NCBI GenBank assembly: GCA_024228275.1
Contig: JAAETO010000050.1
Coordinates: 1-64,000 of the forward strand
DNA from: Arcobacter sp.
GTDB lineage: Bacteria > Campylobacterota > Campylobacteria > Campylobacterales > Arcobacteraceae
Length of the DNA stretch: 64,000 nucleotides
Direction of reading: 5' to 3'
Part shown: piece after piece, positions 1 to 8,863 of the stretch
Layout: the number at the start of each line of letters is the position of its first letter
How positions within the stretch are numbered: position 1 is the first letter of the stretch
Program-made: the position numbers and the translations under genes
The notes under the pieces: model-generated
Seen by the model: the letters and a program-made list of their open reading frames with translations, nothing else
Told to the model about the DNA's origin: nothing
Databases searched by the model: none

Positions 1-171
1 ATAAGAAAAATGTTTTAACTCAAGAGCACTTAATAGTATGGTGTGATAAATAATATATCAATATAAAGATACTTATTATTTAATTTAATGATATACTTAT
101 GCTCAAAATTTATGTAGTAATAATATTACGTACTTTAGGTTTTAAATATTAATTAATATAGGGATAGTTAT

Positions 172-537
172 ATGTCTGAAAATAAAGAAGAATATTGGGG
201 AATGCCTGTAAACACTTATTGTATGTTGATTCATTTAAGTCAGTTAACTAGTATTGTAATCCCTGGCTTAGGGTTTATTTTACCCGTAATAATGTGGGCA
301 ATGAATAAAGATAAAAGTGAAGAAATAGATAAACATGGAAAAGTCACAATTAATTGGTTAATCAGTCTATTTATATATTCTGTAGTTTGTGGAATTTTAG
401 TTTTTGTATTTGTAGGTATGATAGGATTTTTTGTATTAGCATTGCTTAATTTTATCTTTGCAATTATTGCAGCAATAAAGGCAAATGATAACCAATTATG
501 GGTATACCCTTTTAGTATCAAGTTTTTTAAATGGTAG
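172..537 (+). CDS. DUF4870-like small membrane protein
   Basis: 121 aa; PxxxYxxxIHLSQ...PGLGFILPVIMWAMNKDKSxEIDxHGKxxxNWxIS pattern typical of DUF4870. Confidence 0.8.
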   Translation: MSENKEEYWGMPVNTYCMLIHLSQLTSIVIPGLGFILPVIMWAMNKDKSEEIDKHGKVTINWLISLFIYSVVCGILVFVFVGMIGFFVLALLNFIFAIIAAIKANDNQLWVYPFSIKFFKW

Positions 538-583
538 ATTACGTATTTTATTCAAATTTGAATACTATTATAGCTTAACATAG

Positions 584-1513
584 ATGTCTTTAGAAAAAAA
601 ATCTATAACAAATACTAATCTTTACTTACCTATTATTTTTGCTGTTATAGCAACTCTTTGCTGGGCTGGTAATATAACTTTAGGAAAGTATGTAAGTGAA
701 GAAGTTCCTCCTTTAGGATTGTCTTTTTGGAGATGGGCATTGGCAACTTGTATTATATTACCATTTGTTATAAAAGCTATGCGTGATACGTGGTATGAAT
801 TCCTAAAGGCATATAAAACTATATTTTTACTTGCATTATTAGGTGTAACTGCATACAATAGCCTTATTTATTTATCTTTAGAAAAGACTATGGCAGTTAA
901 TGTTGCTATATTACAATCCACAAGTCCTATTATGATCTTGTTGTTACAGTTTTTATTAATTCGTCAAAGAGAATCTATTAAACAATATCTTGCGATTGGT
1001 ATATCTATGCTTGGTGTATTTGTGATTATAGGATCTAATAGTGATATAACAGCTTTATCTTTTAATCATGGAGATTTGTTTGCTTTGATTGCTATCTTTG
1101 TATGGGCTGCTTATAGTGTTATAATACAAAACTTACCTGAAAAACTAAAAGGAACACCTGTTTTAGGTTATACCCTAATTTTAGGTACTATTATGTTATT
1201 TCCTTTTTATTTAGCTGAATCATCTAGTGGTCGTATAATGCCATTAAACCTTATGAGTATATCAAGTGTAGTTTATACAGGGGCTTTTGCTTCTGCTTTG
1301 GCTTTTGCTTGCTGGAACCGAGCTATTGAGTTAATTGGCGCAGCTAAAACAGGTCAGTTTATGCATTGTATACCAATATTTACTTTATTTATGTCTATTT
1401 ATATTCTTGATGAAAAATTGACTAAGTTACATCTAGTTGGTATAGCACTAATTATTATTAGCCTAGTATTATCAAACTTTTCTATACGTAAATCATATGA
1501 GATAAATGATTAA
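584..1513 (+). CDS. EamA/DMT family transporter
   Basis: 309 aa, about 10 TM segments, duplicated EamA pattern (WAGNITLGKYV..., WAAYSVIIQ...). Confidence 0.88.
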   Translation: MSLEKKSITNTNLYLPIIFAVIATLCWAGNITLGKYVSEEVPPLGLSFWRWALATCIILPFVIKAMRDTWYEFLKAYKTIFLLALLGVTAYNSLIYLSLEKTMAVNVAILQSTSPIMILLLQFLLIRQRESIKQYLAIGISMLGVFVIIGSNSDITALSFNHGDLFALIAIFVWAAYSVIIQNLPEKLKGTPVLGYTLILGTIMLFPFYLAESSSGRIMPLNLMSISSVVYTGAFASALAFACWNRAIELIGAAKTGQFMHCIPIFTLFMSIYILDEKLTKLHLVGIALIIISLVLSNFSIRKSYEIND

Positions 1514-1914
1514 ATAGGGTTTATTATAAAAGTAAATATTATACTTTTTTAGAAAACTTAATTAATAGATTAAGATATTGTTTCTAAGTTATAAATTTAA
1601 CTTTTTTTATTATTATATAATTTATTTAGATATTATATATAATATTTATTATTAGAATAATATATTAATTTTTTGATAATAAAAATAAAGTTTATAGTTG
1701 TAGATAATATTTAAGAATTAATTCTCAATATATTTAATTGAATTTACCTTTATTCTATGACTTATACAATTTAAAATATTGAATAGTAATGATTTAAAAG
1801 TATTCATATAGAGTTTGCTAAAGCTATTCAACTTTGTGATAAGCAAATTAAGTTTGCTTGTACTGCAAAGGAAAAATATAATAACAAATTATTCAAGAGT
1901 AAAAGGAGAATTAA

Positions 1915-2361
1915 ATGATAAGAAAAGCTAAACAAAGTGATGCAAAAGATTTTTGTAATGTAATTCGAACTTCAATAATAAAATTATGTAAAATGGATCA
2001 TAGTGATGATCCTGAAGTACTTAAAGAGTGGCTTGAGAATAAAACTATAGAAAATTGTGAAAAATGGATTCTAAGTATAAACACAAATACTTTTGTAGCA
2101 GAACATAATGGTAATATAGTAGGTATTGCAGATATAGGTCATAATGGTCATTTATATCTTTGCTATTTATTACCTGATGTTAAAGGTCTTGGTATTGGTA
2201 AAAAATTGTTAGTAGAGGCTGAAAAAAGTGTTTTAAATTTGGGTTTAGATAAATTAACTTTAGATAGTACTCTTAGCTCTAAAGGTTTTTATGAGCATTA
2301 TGGATATGTCTGTACAAGTAATACTGATATGTGTCTTACTTATACAAAAGTAATTAAATAA
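1915..2361 (+). CDS. GNAT family N-acetyltransferase
   Basis: MIRKAKQSDAKDF start, YLLPDVKGLGIGKKLLVEAE acetyl-CoA binding motif; AAAGGAG SD upstream. Confidence 0.85.
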   Translation: MIRKAKQSDAKDFCNVIRTSIIKLCKMDHSDDPEVLKEWLENKTIENCEKWILSINTNTFVAEHNGNIVGIADIGHNGHLYLCYLLPDVKGLGIGKKLLVEAEKSVLNLGLDKLTLDSTLSSKGFYEHYGYVCTSNTDMCLTYTKVIK

Positions 2362-2379
2362 TAAATAAGAAAGTTTAAT

Positions 2380-3129
2380 ATGAAAGAATCGAATGATTGG
2401 AATGCTACAAAATATAATAAACATGCAGATTTTGTATCAAATTTAGCAATGCCTGTAATTGAGTTACTTAATCCAAAAAAAGATGAAAAAATTTTAGATT
2501 TGGGATGTGGTGAAGGTACTTTAGCTGTTGAGATAAAAAAGTTTAATACAAATGTAATAGCTTTAGATTTAAGTGAAGATATGGTTGAAAAAGCAAAAGC
2601 AAAGGGTCTTGAAGCTTATGTTATGAGTGCAACTGAATTAGAGTTTGAAAAAGATTTTGATGCAGTCTTTTCAAATGCTGTATTACATTGGGTAAAAGAT
2701 AGTAAAACTGCTATTAATAAGATTTATGCAGCATTAAAAGATAAAGGTAGATTCATAGCAGAGTTTGGTGGATATGGAAATATAAAATATTTAACTGATG
2801 CAATGGAAGAGGTATTTAACAATAACCCTCAGTATGGAAAATTTAACAATCCTTGGTATTTTCCAAAAGATATAGAGTATAAAGAATTATTAGAATCTAA
2901 TGGGTTTAAAGTTGAGTACATTGAAATAATACCAAGACCAACTCAAATAGATGATATTTTGAACTGGTTAACAGTTTTTGCAAATGGTATAGTATCTCAT
3001 TTATCAAATGAAGAACAAGAAAATTTTAAAAAAGAAGTTAGAGAAATATTAAAACCAAAAATATATACTAAGAAGGATGGTTGGACGGCTGATTACGTTA
3101 GATTAAGATTAAAAGCAATTAAAATATAA
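2380..3129 (+). CDS. class I SAM-dependent methyltransferase
   Basis: ILDLGCGEGTLAVEI motif I, AVFSNAVLHWV motif (trans-aconitate methyltransferase-like). Confidence 0.87.
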   Translation: MKESNDWNATKYNKHADFVSNLAMPVIELLNPKKDEKILDLGCGEGTLAVEIKKFNTNVIALDLSEDMVEKAKAKGLEAYVMSATELEFEKDFDAVFSNAVLHWVKDSKTAINKIYAALKDKGRFIAEFGGYGNIKYLTDAMEEVFNNNPQYGKFNNPWYFPKDIEYKELLESNGFKVEYIEIIPRPTQIDDILNWLTVFANGIVSHLSNEEQENFKKEVREILKPKIYTKKDGWTADYVRLRLKAIKI

Positions 3130-3154
3130 TAGAATTAAAATAAAAAAGAGTTTT

Positions 3155-3721
3155 ATGTTTGAAAGCAATGATTACTGGGAAGAAGAATTTATCGAATATA
3201 AAGATAAAAAACTAAACTCAATTTATTTTGATAATTGTAGTTTTATAAGATGTGATTTTTCACGTGCTAATTTTAATAACTGTAAGTTTACGGAATGTAC
3301 TTTTATAAATTGTGATTTATCTTTAAGTACCTTAACAAATTGTACTTTCAATGATGTAAGTTTTGATAATTCAAAGCTTTTAGGTATTAGTTGGAGTAAA
3401 TGTAAGGATAATTTTGATGTGAAGTTTAATTCATGCAATATTTCACAAAATTCTTTTCATCTTTTAGATTTAAGACAAATGAAGTTTATTAATTCTTTAA
3501 TAAAAGATACAGGATTTGAAGAGTGTAATCTTGAACATGCACTTTTTGAAAACTGTAATCTAGAACATACGGTTTTTGTTAATAATAATTTAAAAAAATC
3601 TAATTTTGAAACTTCAAAGAACTATTTGATTGATCCAAAATATAATAATATGTCAAATGCACAATTTAGCCTTCCTGAGGCTCTAAGTTTTTTAAGTTTA
3701 TTTCCTATTAAAATAAAATAG
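3155..3721 (+). CDS. pentapeptide repeat protein (Qnr/McbG-like)
   Basis: Repeated A(D/N)LXX-type pentapeptides (CDFSRANFNNCKFTECTFINCDLS..., CNLEHALFENCNLEHTVF) and C-terminal YLIDPKYNN..A.FSLPEA tail. Confidence 0.82.
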   Translation: MFESNDYWEEEFIEYKDKKLNSIYFDNCSFIRCDFSRANFNNCKFTECTFINCDLSLSTLTNCTFNDVSFDNSKLLGISWSKCKDNFDVKFNSCNISQNSFHLLDLRQMKFINSLIKDTGFEECNLEHALFENCNLEHTVFVNNNLKKSNFETSKNYLIDPKYNNMSNAQFSLPEALSFLSLFPIKIK

Positions 3722-3752
3722 GTATTTTATTTTAATTTGTTTAAGGTTATAT

Positions 3753-4547
3753 ATGAAGATTATTAAAAAAATATTTAATGTTTTATTGTTAGTTTATTTA
3801 GGTCTTTGTTTTGTATTGTTTTTTTATCAAGATTCTTTAATATTCAAAAATGATATAACAAAAAAAGTTGAACTCTTACCTTTTATTAAAAATATAGAAA
3901 ATATTGATATTAAAGTATCGAAAGATGTTAATCTTTATGGAAAACATAAAAAAGTAGAATCTACTAATAAAAACCCACTTATTCTTTATTTTGGTGGTAA
4001 TGCTTCTGATATAACATCATTTTTTAATTATACTTCTAATATAAATTCTTATGAGATAATTAGTTTTAACTATAGAGGATATATAAACTCTCAAGGAAAA
4101 CCAAGTGAAAAAAATCTTTTTGATGATGCGCTTAAAATATATGATAAATATGCAAAGAATAAAGATATTATAGTTGTTGGACGAAGTTTAGGAACTGGTG
4201 TAGCGACATATTTAGCTAGTAAAAGAGAAGTAAAAGGGCTTATATTGATAACTCCTTATGACTCAATATTATCAATTGCTGAAAATTCTTATCCTTTTTT
4301 CCCTATAGACATACTTTTAAAACATAAGTTTGAATCAACAAAATATATTAAAAACTTAACAATCCCAGTTGTTTTAATACAAGTAGAAAATGACAAAGTT
4401 ATACAAAGTTTTCATTTTAACAATTTGAAGAATAAGGTACAAAACTTATCATCTCATATTTTGCTTAAAGATATTACTCATAGCTCTGTTTTTAGTCATA
4501 AAGATTTTCAAAATATCTTTTTTAATAGCTTAGAAAAAATAAAATAA
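3753..4547 (+). CDS. alpha/beta hydrolase
   Basis: N-terminal TM, GRSLGTG nucleophile elbow, late H in DITHSSVF. Confidence 0.8.
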   Translation: MKIIKKIFNVLLLVYLGLCFVLFFYQDSLIFKNDITKKVELLPFIKNIENIDIKVSKDVNLYGKHKKVESTNKNPLILYFGGNASDITSFFNYTSNINSYEIISFNYRGYINSQGKPSEKNLFDDALKIYDKYAKNKDIIVVGRSLGTGVATYLASKREVKGLILITPYDSILSIAENSYPFFPIDILLKHKFESTKYIKNLTIPVVLIQVENDKVIQSFHFNNLKNKVQNLSSHILLKDITHSSVFSHKDFQNIFFNSLEKIK

Positions 4548-4640
4548 TTTTTTTGGAATTAATTATTTAAATTTATATTCTACTTATTAAGACTATTTTA
4601 TATAAAATATTTATTAATATATAGTTTTAAAAGGAAAATA

Positions 4641-5135
4641 ATGTTTATAGAAATAATTAAAAATACTCCTATATGGGTATTTGTATTATTTATATTATTA
4701 CTTTTTTTGGGCTATACTCAAACAAAAAATCGAAAAATTAACTTAAAAAGAATTTTGATTCTACCTATAGCAATGATATGTTTATCAATTTTTAGTATTA
4801 TATCAGCTTTTGGAATAATTAAAATATCTCTATTTTTATGGCTTATTGGAAATGTAATTGCTTTTTTTATAGGAGTCAAATTAATTTCTTATGAAAATGT
4901 AAAATATGATAATATTCAAAAAGTTTTTTATATACCAGGTAGTTGGACACCTATGATTTTAATATTAATAATTTTCTTTTTAAAATATTTCATTGGTGTT
5001 ATAACAGCCTTGGAATTACCTATTCGAAATGAAATAGAATTTATAATCATTATTAGTTTATTATATGGTCTTATTAGTGGAATATTTTTAGCTAGAAGTA
5101 TTGCAATTTCAAAAACAAGGTTTGTTAATAGATAA
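4641..5135 (+). CDS. DUF6622-like membrane protein
   Basis: 164 aa, 4-5 hydrophobic helices; TPIWVFVLFILLLFLGYTQTK N-terminus. Confidence 0.55.
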   Translation: MFIEIIKNTPIWVFVLFILLLFLGYTQTKNRKINLKRILILPIAMICLSIFSIISAFGIIKISLFLWLIGNVIAFFIGVKLISYENVKYDNIQKVFYIPGSWTPMILILIIFFLKYFIGVITALELPIRNEIEFIIIISLLYGLISGIFLARSIAISKTRFVNR

Positions 5136-5160
5136 TAAAATTATAATATTAAGGACAAGT

Positions 5161-5235
5161 ATGCCAAGGCCAAAAAATAAAACTGAACTTTTAGATTTAA
5201 GTAATAACATTATGATTGGGCTATTAAAAAAATAA
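5161..5235 (+). pseudogene. possible ClbS/DfsB-like gene remnant (N-terminal 24 codons only)
   Basis: Translates MPRPKNKTELLDLSNNIMIGLLKK*; MPRPxxKxELLxLS resembles the N-terminus of ClbS/DfsB four-helix proteins, then stops. Confidence 0.5.
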
Positions 5236-5269
5236 AAAAGTATAAAAGAGCTTTACACAAATAATTTTA

Positions 5270-5668
5270 TTAAGTTTTTGAAGAACTGTATATAAGTTTG
5301 TAATTTTTATAATAATTTATAGTATTTATTAAAAGTAGTGCAATTAGACCCATAATCCAATATAAAAACCATTGAGAAATCATACCTATAAAACCATCTT
5401 CATAAAAATAATCTACAACTTGAAATATAAGAAAAAAAGATATAGTTGACTTTAAAGAGAAGGTATTATTTGGGTTCAAGTCTTTAATTTTATAGTTTTT
5501 TAATTTAAATTTAAAATATAACAATGAAGCAGTTATTGGAATTAACGCTAAGATAAATAGATATTCGGATTGAATTAATTCAATAGTTTTGTTTTGACCA
5601 AAGACTATTAGATAAATTGAAATTAAAGCTATAAAAGAAAATATAAAAAGATTTCTTGGATTCGTCAA
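5270..5668 (-). CDS. hypothetical membrane protein
   Basis: 132 aa with about 4 hydrophobic helices. Confidence 0.55.
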   Translation of the reverse strand: MTNPRNLFIFSFIALISIYLIVFGQNKTIELIQSEYLFILALIPITASLLYFKFKLKNYKIKDLNPNNTFSLKSTISFFLIFQVVDYFYEDGFIGMISQWFLYWIMGLIALLLINTINYYKNYKLIYSSSKT

Positions 5669-5751
5669 AAGTATTCCTTATAATTTTTATGGATTTTATC
5701 AAAAAACTATTTAACTTAGGATAATATTTTTTAGTTAAAATTTGAAATGAT

Positions 5752-6471
5752 ATGCAAAACGATAGGAATATAGTGAAAGAAAAAATATATTTAATTCCAG
5801 GTCTAATGACTGATGAAAGACTTTGGTATAGGTTAAAACCTTATTTAGAAGATAGCTACGACTTAGTTCATATACCTATTCCTCATAGTGAAGATTTTGA
5901 TGAAATTATAGATATATTATTTAATATTTTTAAAGAAGATAAGGTTAATCTTATTGGTTTTTCTTTAGGTGGTTATATAGCGTCATATTTTGCAATAACT
6001 TACCCAACTAGAGTAAATAAAATATTTACAATTGCTGCAACACCAGGTGGAACAAATGAAGCTGAAATAGAAAGAAGAAAAGAGAAGTTTATACATATAG
6101 AAAAAGATGGTTTTCAAGGTTTAAGTTATGAAAAAGCTGTATCTTTAGTAGAAGAGAAAAATAAAAATGATGAAGAGCTAATTCAAATAATAAGAGATAT
6201 GTTTTTTGATTTAGGAAAGGAATCATTTATTTCACAGCTTACAAGTACTTTTTATAGAATAGATTTATTAGAGGATTTAAAAAAATTAGATTTTCCAATA
6301 TGGTTTTTTTATAGTAATGAAGACAGACTACTAAATAAAAACTCTTTATTAAAACTTTTGACATCTGAACATAATATAAAATTAATATCAAGAGAAGGTA
6401 CTAGTCATAATATACCTTTAGAATCTGCAAAAGAATTAAGTGTGGAAATAAAAAAATGGATGCTAATATAG
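5752..6471 (+). CDS. alpha/beta hydrolase
   Basis: GFSLGGYIA nucleophile elbow; GTSHNIPLE catalytic-His context. Confidence 0.82.
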   Translation: MQNDRNIVKEKIYLIPGLMTDERLWYRLKPYLEDSYDLVHIPIPHSEDFDEIIDILFNIFKEDKVNLIGFSLGGYIASYFAITYPTRVNKIFTIAATPGGTNEAEIERRKEKFIHIEKDGFQGLSYEKAVSLVEEKNKNDEELIQIIRDMFFDLGKESFISQLTSTFYRIDLLEDLKKLDFPIWFFYSNEDRLLNKNSLLKLLTSEHNIKLISREGTSHNIPLESAKELSVEIKKWMLI

Positions 6472-6499
6472 ACTTATACCTTAATATTTGGGAAAAAAA

Positions 6500-7723
6500 A
6501 TGAATAAAATAGATAAAGATATAGTAGATTATTTTGAAAATATAAAAATGTATAGAAGGCATATTCACGCTAATCCTGAAGTTGGGCCAGAACAACCTGA
6601 TACAGTAAAGTATGTGAAAGAACAGTTTCTAAATTTAGAAGATATAGTTATAACTCACAAAGAAGAAAAAGCTGGACTTGTTATTGATATTTTATGTGCT
6701 AGTAATGGCCCAACTATTGCCTTTAGAGCAGATATGGATGCATTAAATTTATCTGAAACAAAATCACCAAATCATTTAGCAAATAAAGAAAAATTTTGTT
6801 CATTGTTTGAAAATAAAATGCATGCATGTGGACATGACTTGCATACTGCTATTTTAATTAGTTTTGGAAAAATTATTTATAACTATAGAAATAAATTAAG
6901 AGGAAAGATAAGGCTTTTATTTCAGCCAGGGGAAGAGGGGTACGCCGGAGCAAAGCAAATGGTAGAAGCAAAATATTTAAAAGAAGTTCAAAATGTATTT
7001 GCTCTTCATTGCTGGCCAAACTTAGAAGTAGGACAAATAGGTTTAAAAAAGGGAGCATTTTTTGCTTCAGTTGATCATTTTTTAGTAAAGGTTAGTGGAA
7101 TAGGTGGTCATGGAGCTAGTCCTGAAAAAGCAAGTGATCAAATACTCGCAGTTAGTTCAATGATTTCTAATCTGCAATCAATACTATCAAGAAAAATAAG
7201 TGGTTTAGACCAAAGAGTTTTATCAATAGGCTATATAAATGCAGGAAATAAAAAATCTAAAGGAGTTTTACCTTCAAGTGCAGAGTTTGGAGGAACATTT
7301 CGTACCTTTGATACAAATGTTCAAAAAAAGATTAAAGAAGAACTTGAAATCATTTGTAAAAATACAGCAAAAATGATCCATAATGATTGTAAAGTTGATA
7401 TAGAATATACTAACTCTTATCCCCAAACAATAAATGATAACACTTCAGTATTAAAATTAGAAGAGATATTTTCTGATTTTATTGATGACGAGAATTTATT
7501 TTTAAATTATATTCCAACACTTGGAGCTGAGGATTTTTCTTTTATGTTAAAAGAAGTTCCTGGCGCATTATTTTTAATTGGAACAAATTCAACTAATCAT
7601 AATATTAATAAAAGTGTATTTTTACATAACCCAACTTTTGATCCAGATGAGAAATCAATGCTTTTTGGAATTCAATCTTTTAAATCAATAGCTTTAAGTT
7701 TGTTAAATAATAAAATAATTTAA
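6500..7723 (+). CDS. M20 family amidohydrolase (IAA-amino acid hydrolase/hippurate hydrolase-like)
   Basis: RRHIHANPEVGPEQPDT, AFRADMDAL, MHACGHDLHTAIL, FQPGEEG; ATG at 6500 preferred over the upstream TTG because of the GGGAAA SD. Confidence 0.88.
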   Translation: MNKIDKDIVDYFENIKMYRRHIHANPEVGPEQPDTVKYVKEQFLNLEDIVITHKEEKAGLVIDILCASNGPTIAFRADMDALNLSETKSPNHLANKEKFCSLFENKMHACGHDLHTAILISFGKIIYNYRNKLRGKIRLLFQPGEEGYAGAKQMVEAKYLKEVQNVFALHCWPNLEVGQIGLKKGAFFASVDHFLVKVSGIGGHGASPEKASDQILAVSSMISNLQSILSRKISGLDQRVLSIGYINAGNKKSKGVLPSSAEFGGTFRTFDTNVQKKIKEELEIICKNTAKMIHNDCKVDIEYTNSYPQTINDNTSVLKLEEIFSDFIDDENLFLNYIPTLGAEDFSFMLKEVPGALFLIGTNSTNHNINKSVFLHNPTFDPDEKSMLFGIQSFKSIALSLLNNKII

Positions 7724-7769
7724 TATAATTTAAGTTAATTTAAATATAATATAACATATTATAAATTAT

Positions 7770-7807
7770 AAAAAAACCTTCATTTTAAGTCATAGATAAG
7801 GTTTTTT
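7770..7807. terminator. intrinsic terminator-like hairpin
   Basis: AAAAAACCTT...AAGGTTTTTTT inverted repeat followed by a T-run downstream of the M20 gene. Confidence 0.7.
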
Positions 7808-7813
7808 TAATTA

Positions 7814-7828
7814 TGATAATAGTTATCA
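7814..7828. promoter_or_regulatory. Fur-box-like palindrome
   Basis: TGATAATAGTTATCA; matches the 7-1-7 Fur core TGATAATNATTATCA at 13 of 14 specified positions; 21 bp upstream of the ATG at 7850. Confidence 0.65.
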
Positions 7829-7849
7829 ATTATTTTGGAGATACGTTAT

Positions 7850-8863
7850 ATGTATAGAATATTTTATGTTGTTTTTTTTATATTATTTTTAAATAATTTT
7901 TTCACTACTTATGCTTATTCAAATGAAAATAAATTTATAAATTTAGTTTCTGCTAGGCAAGAATATTTAATAAAACCAATATTTGAAGAATTCACTAAAG
8001 ATACTGGAATAAAAGTAAACTATGTTATTTCTGATGGAAATAGTTTACTAAATATGATTAAAAATCAAGGTCAGGAAACTGAAGTTGATGCCTATTTATC
8101 CGTTGATGCAAGTGATTTATATGAGGCTCAGCAAAATGGAATTTTTCAACCAATTAGGTCAAGAATACTTGATAAAAATATTCCTGTACATTTAAAAGAC
8201 CCATCTAGGCAGTGGTTTGGTTTATCTTTGAGAGTTAGATCTTTGATTTATCATGTAAAAAGAGTAAATACTGATTATATTTTTGATTATGAAAGTATTG
8301 GAGATAAACGATGGCATAATAAGCTTGTACTTAGGACTTCTAAAAGAATTTATAATAAATCAATGGTAGCAATGATGATTGCATTATATGGTTACGATAA
8401 AACTAAAGAAATATTATTATCTTGGGTTGAGAACTTTTCAATACAACCTACAAATACGGATATAGATGTTATCAATGCAATTAAAGACAATAAAGCAGAT
8501 ATAGGAATTGTAAATAGTTATTATCTTGCAAAAATGCTTAGAGACGATCCTACTCTACCAGTAAAAATGCATTTTTTTGGAGATAAATCAAATAGAGTTC
8601 ATGTAAATATATCAGGTATTGGTATATTAAGATATGCAAAAAGAAAAGATAATGCAGTTAAATTAATAGAGTGGCTAAGTTCAAAAAGAGGTCAAAGGTT
8701 ATTTGCTGATATTGATATGGAATATCCAGTCAATAGAAAAGTTGAACCTCATAAAATATTAAAAAAATGGGGAAGATTCAAGCAGATGACTATAAACGTA
8801 AAAAAAGCTGGTGAATTAAGAACACAAGCTGTAAGATTGATGCAAGAAGTAAATTATGAATAG
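7850..8863 (+). CDS. Fe3+-type extracellular solute-binding protein (FbpA/FutA-like), orphan
   Basis: Signal peptide, SARQEYLIKPIFEEFTKDTGIKVNYV and EWLSSKRGQRLFADIDMEYPVN; no adjacent permease or ATPase. Confidence 0.85.
   Translation: MYRIFYVVFFILFLNNFFTTYAYSNENKFINLVSARQEYLIKPIFEEFTKDTGIKVNYVISDGNSLLNMIKNQGQETEVDAYLSVDASDLYEAQQNGIFQPIRSRILDKNIPVHLKDPSRQWFGLSLRVRSLIYHVKRVNTDYIFDYESIGDKRWHNKLVLRTSKRIYNKSMVAMMIALYGYDKTKEILLSWVENFSIQPTNTDIDVINAIKDNKADIGIVNSYYLAKMLRDDPTLPVKMHFFGDKSNRVHVNISGIGILRYAKRKDNAVKLIEWLSSKRGQRLFADIDMEYPVNRKVEPHKILKKWGRFKQMTINVKKAGELRTQAVRLMQEVNYE

Noticed and set aside
1-53. Possible 3' end of an upstream CDS (frame 3: ...KKNVLTQEHLIVWCDK*)
   Set aside because: Only 16 codons; cannot be assigned to a family or confirmed as coding
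240-521. Antisense ORF track entries within confident genes (e.g. 240-521, 622-858, 3223-3438, 10664-11170, 17576-18226, 35554-35937)
   Set aside because: They lie wholly opposite well-supported coding regions, have low-complexity I/L/F/S-rich composition and no recognisable domains or SD sites
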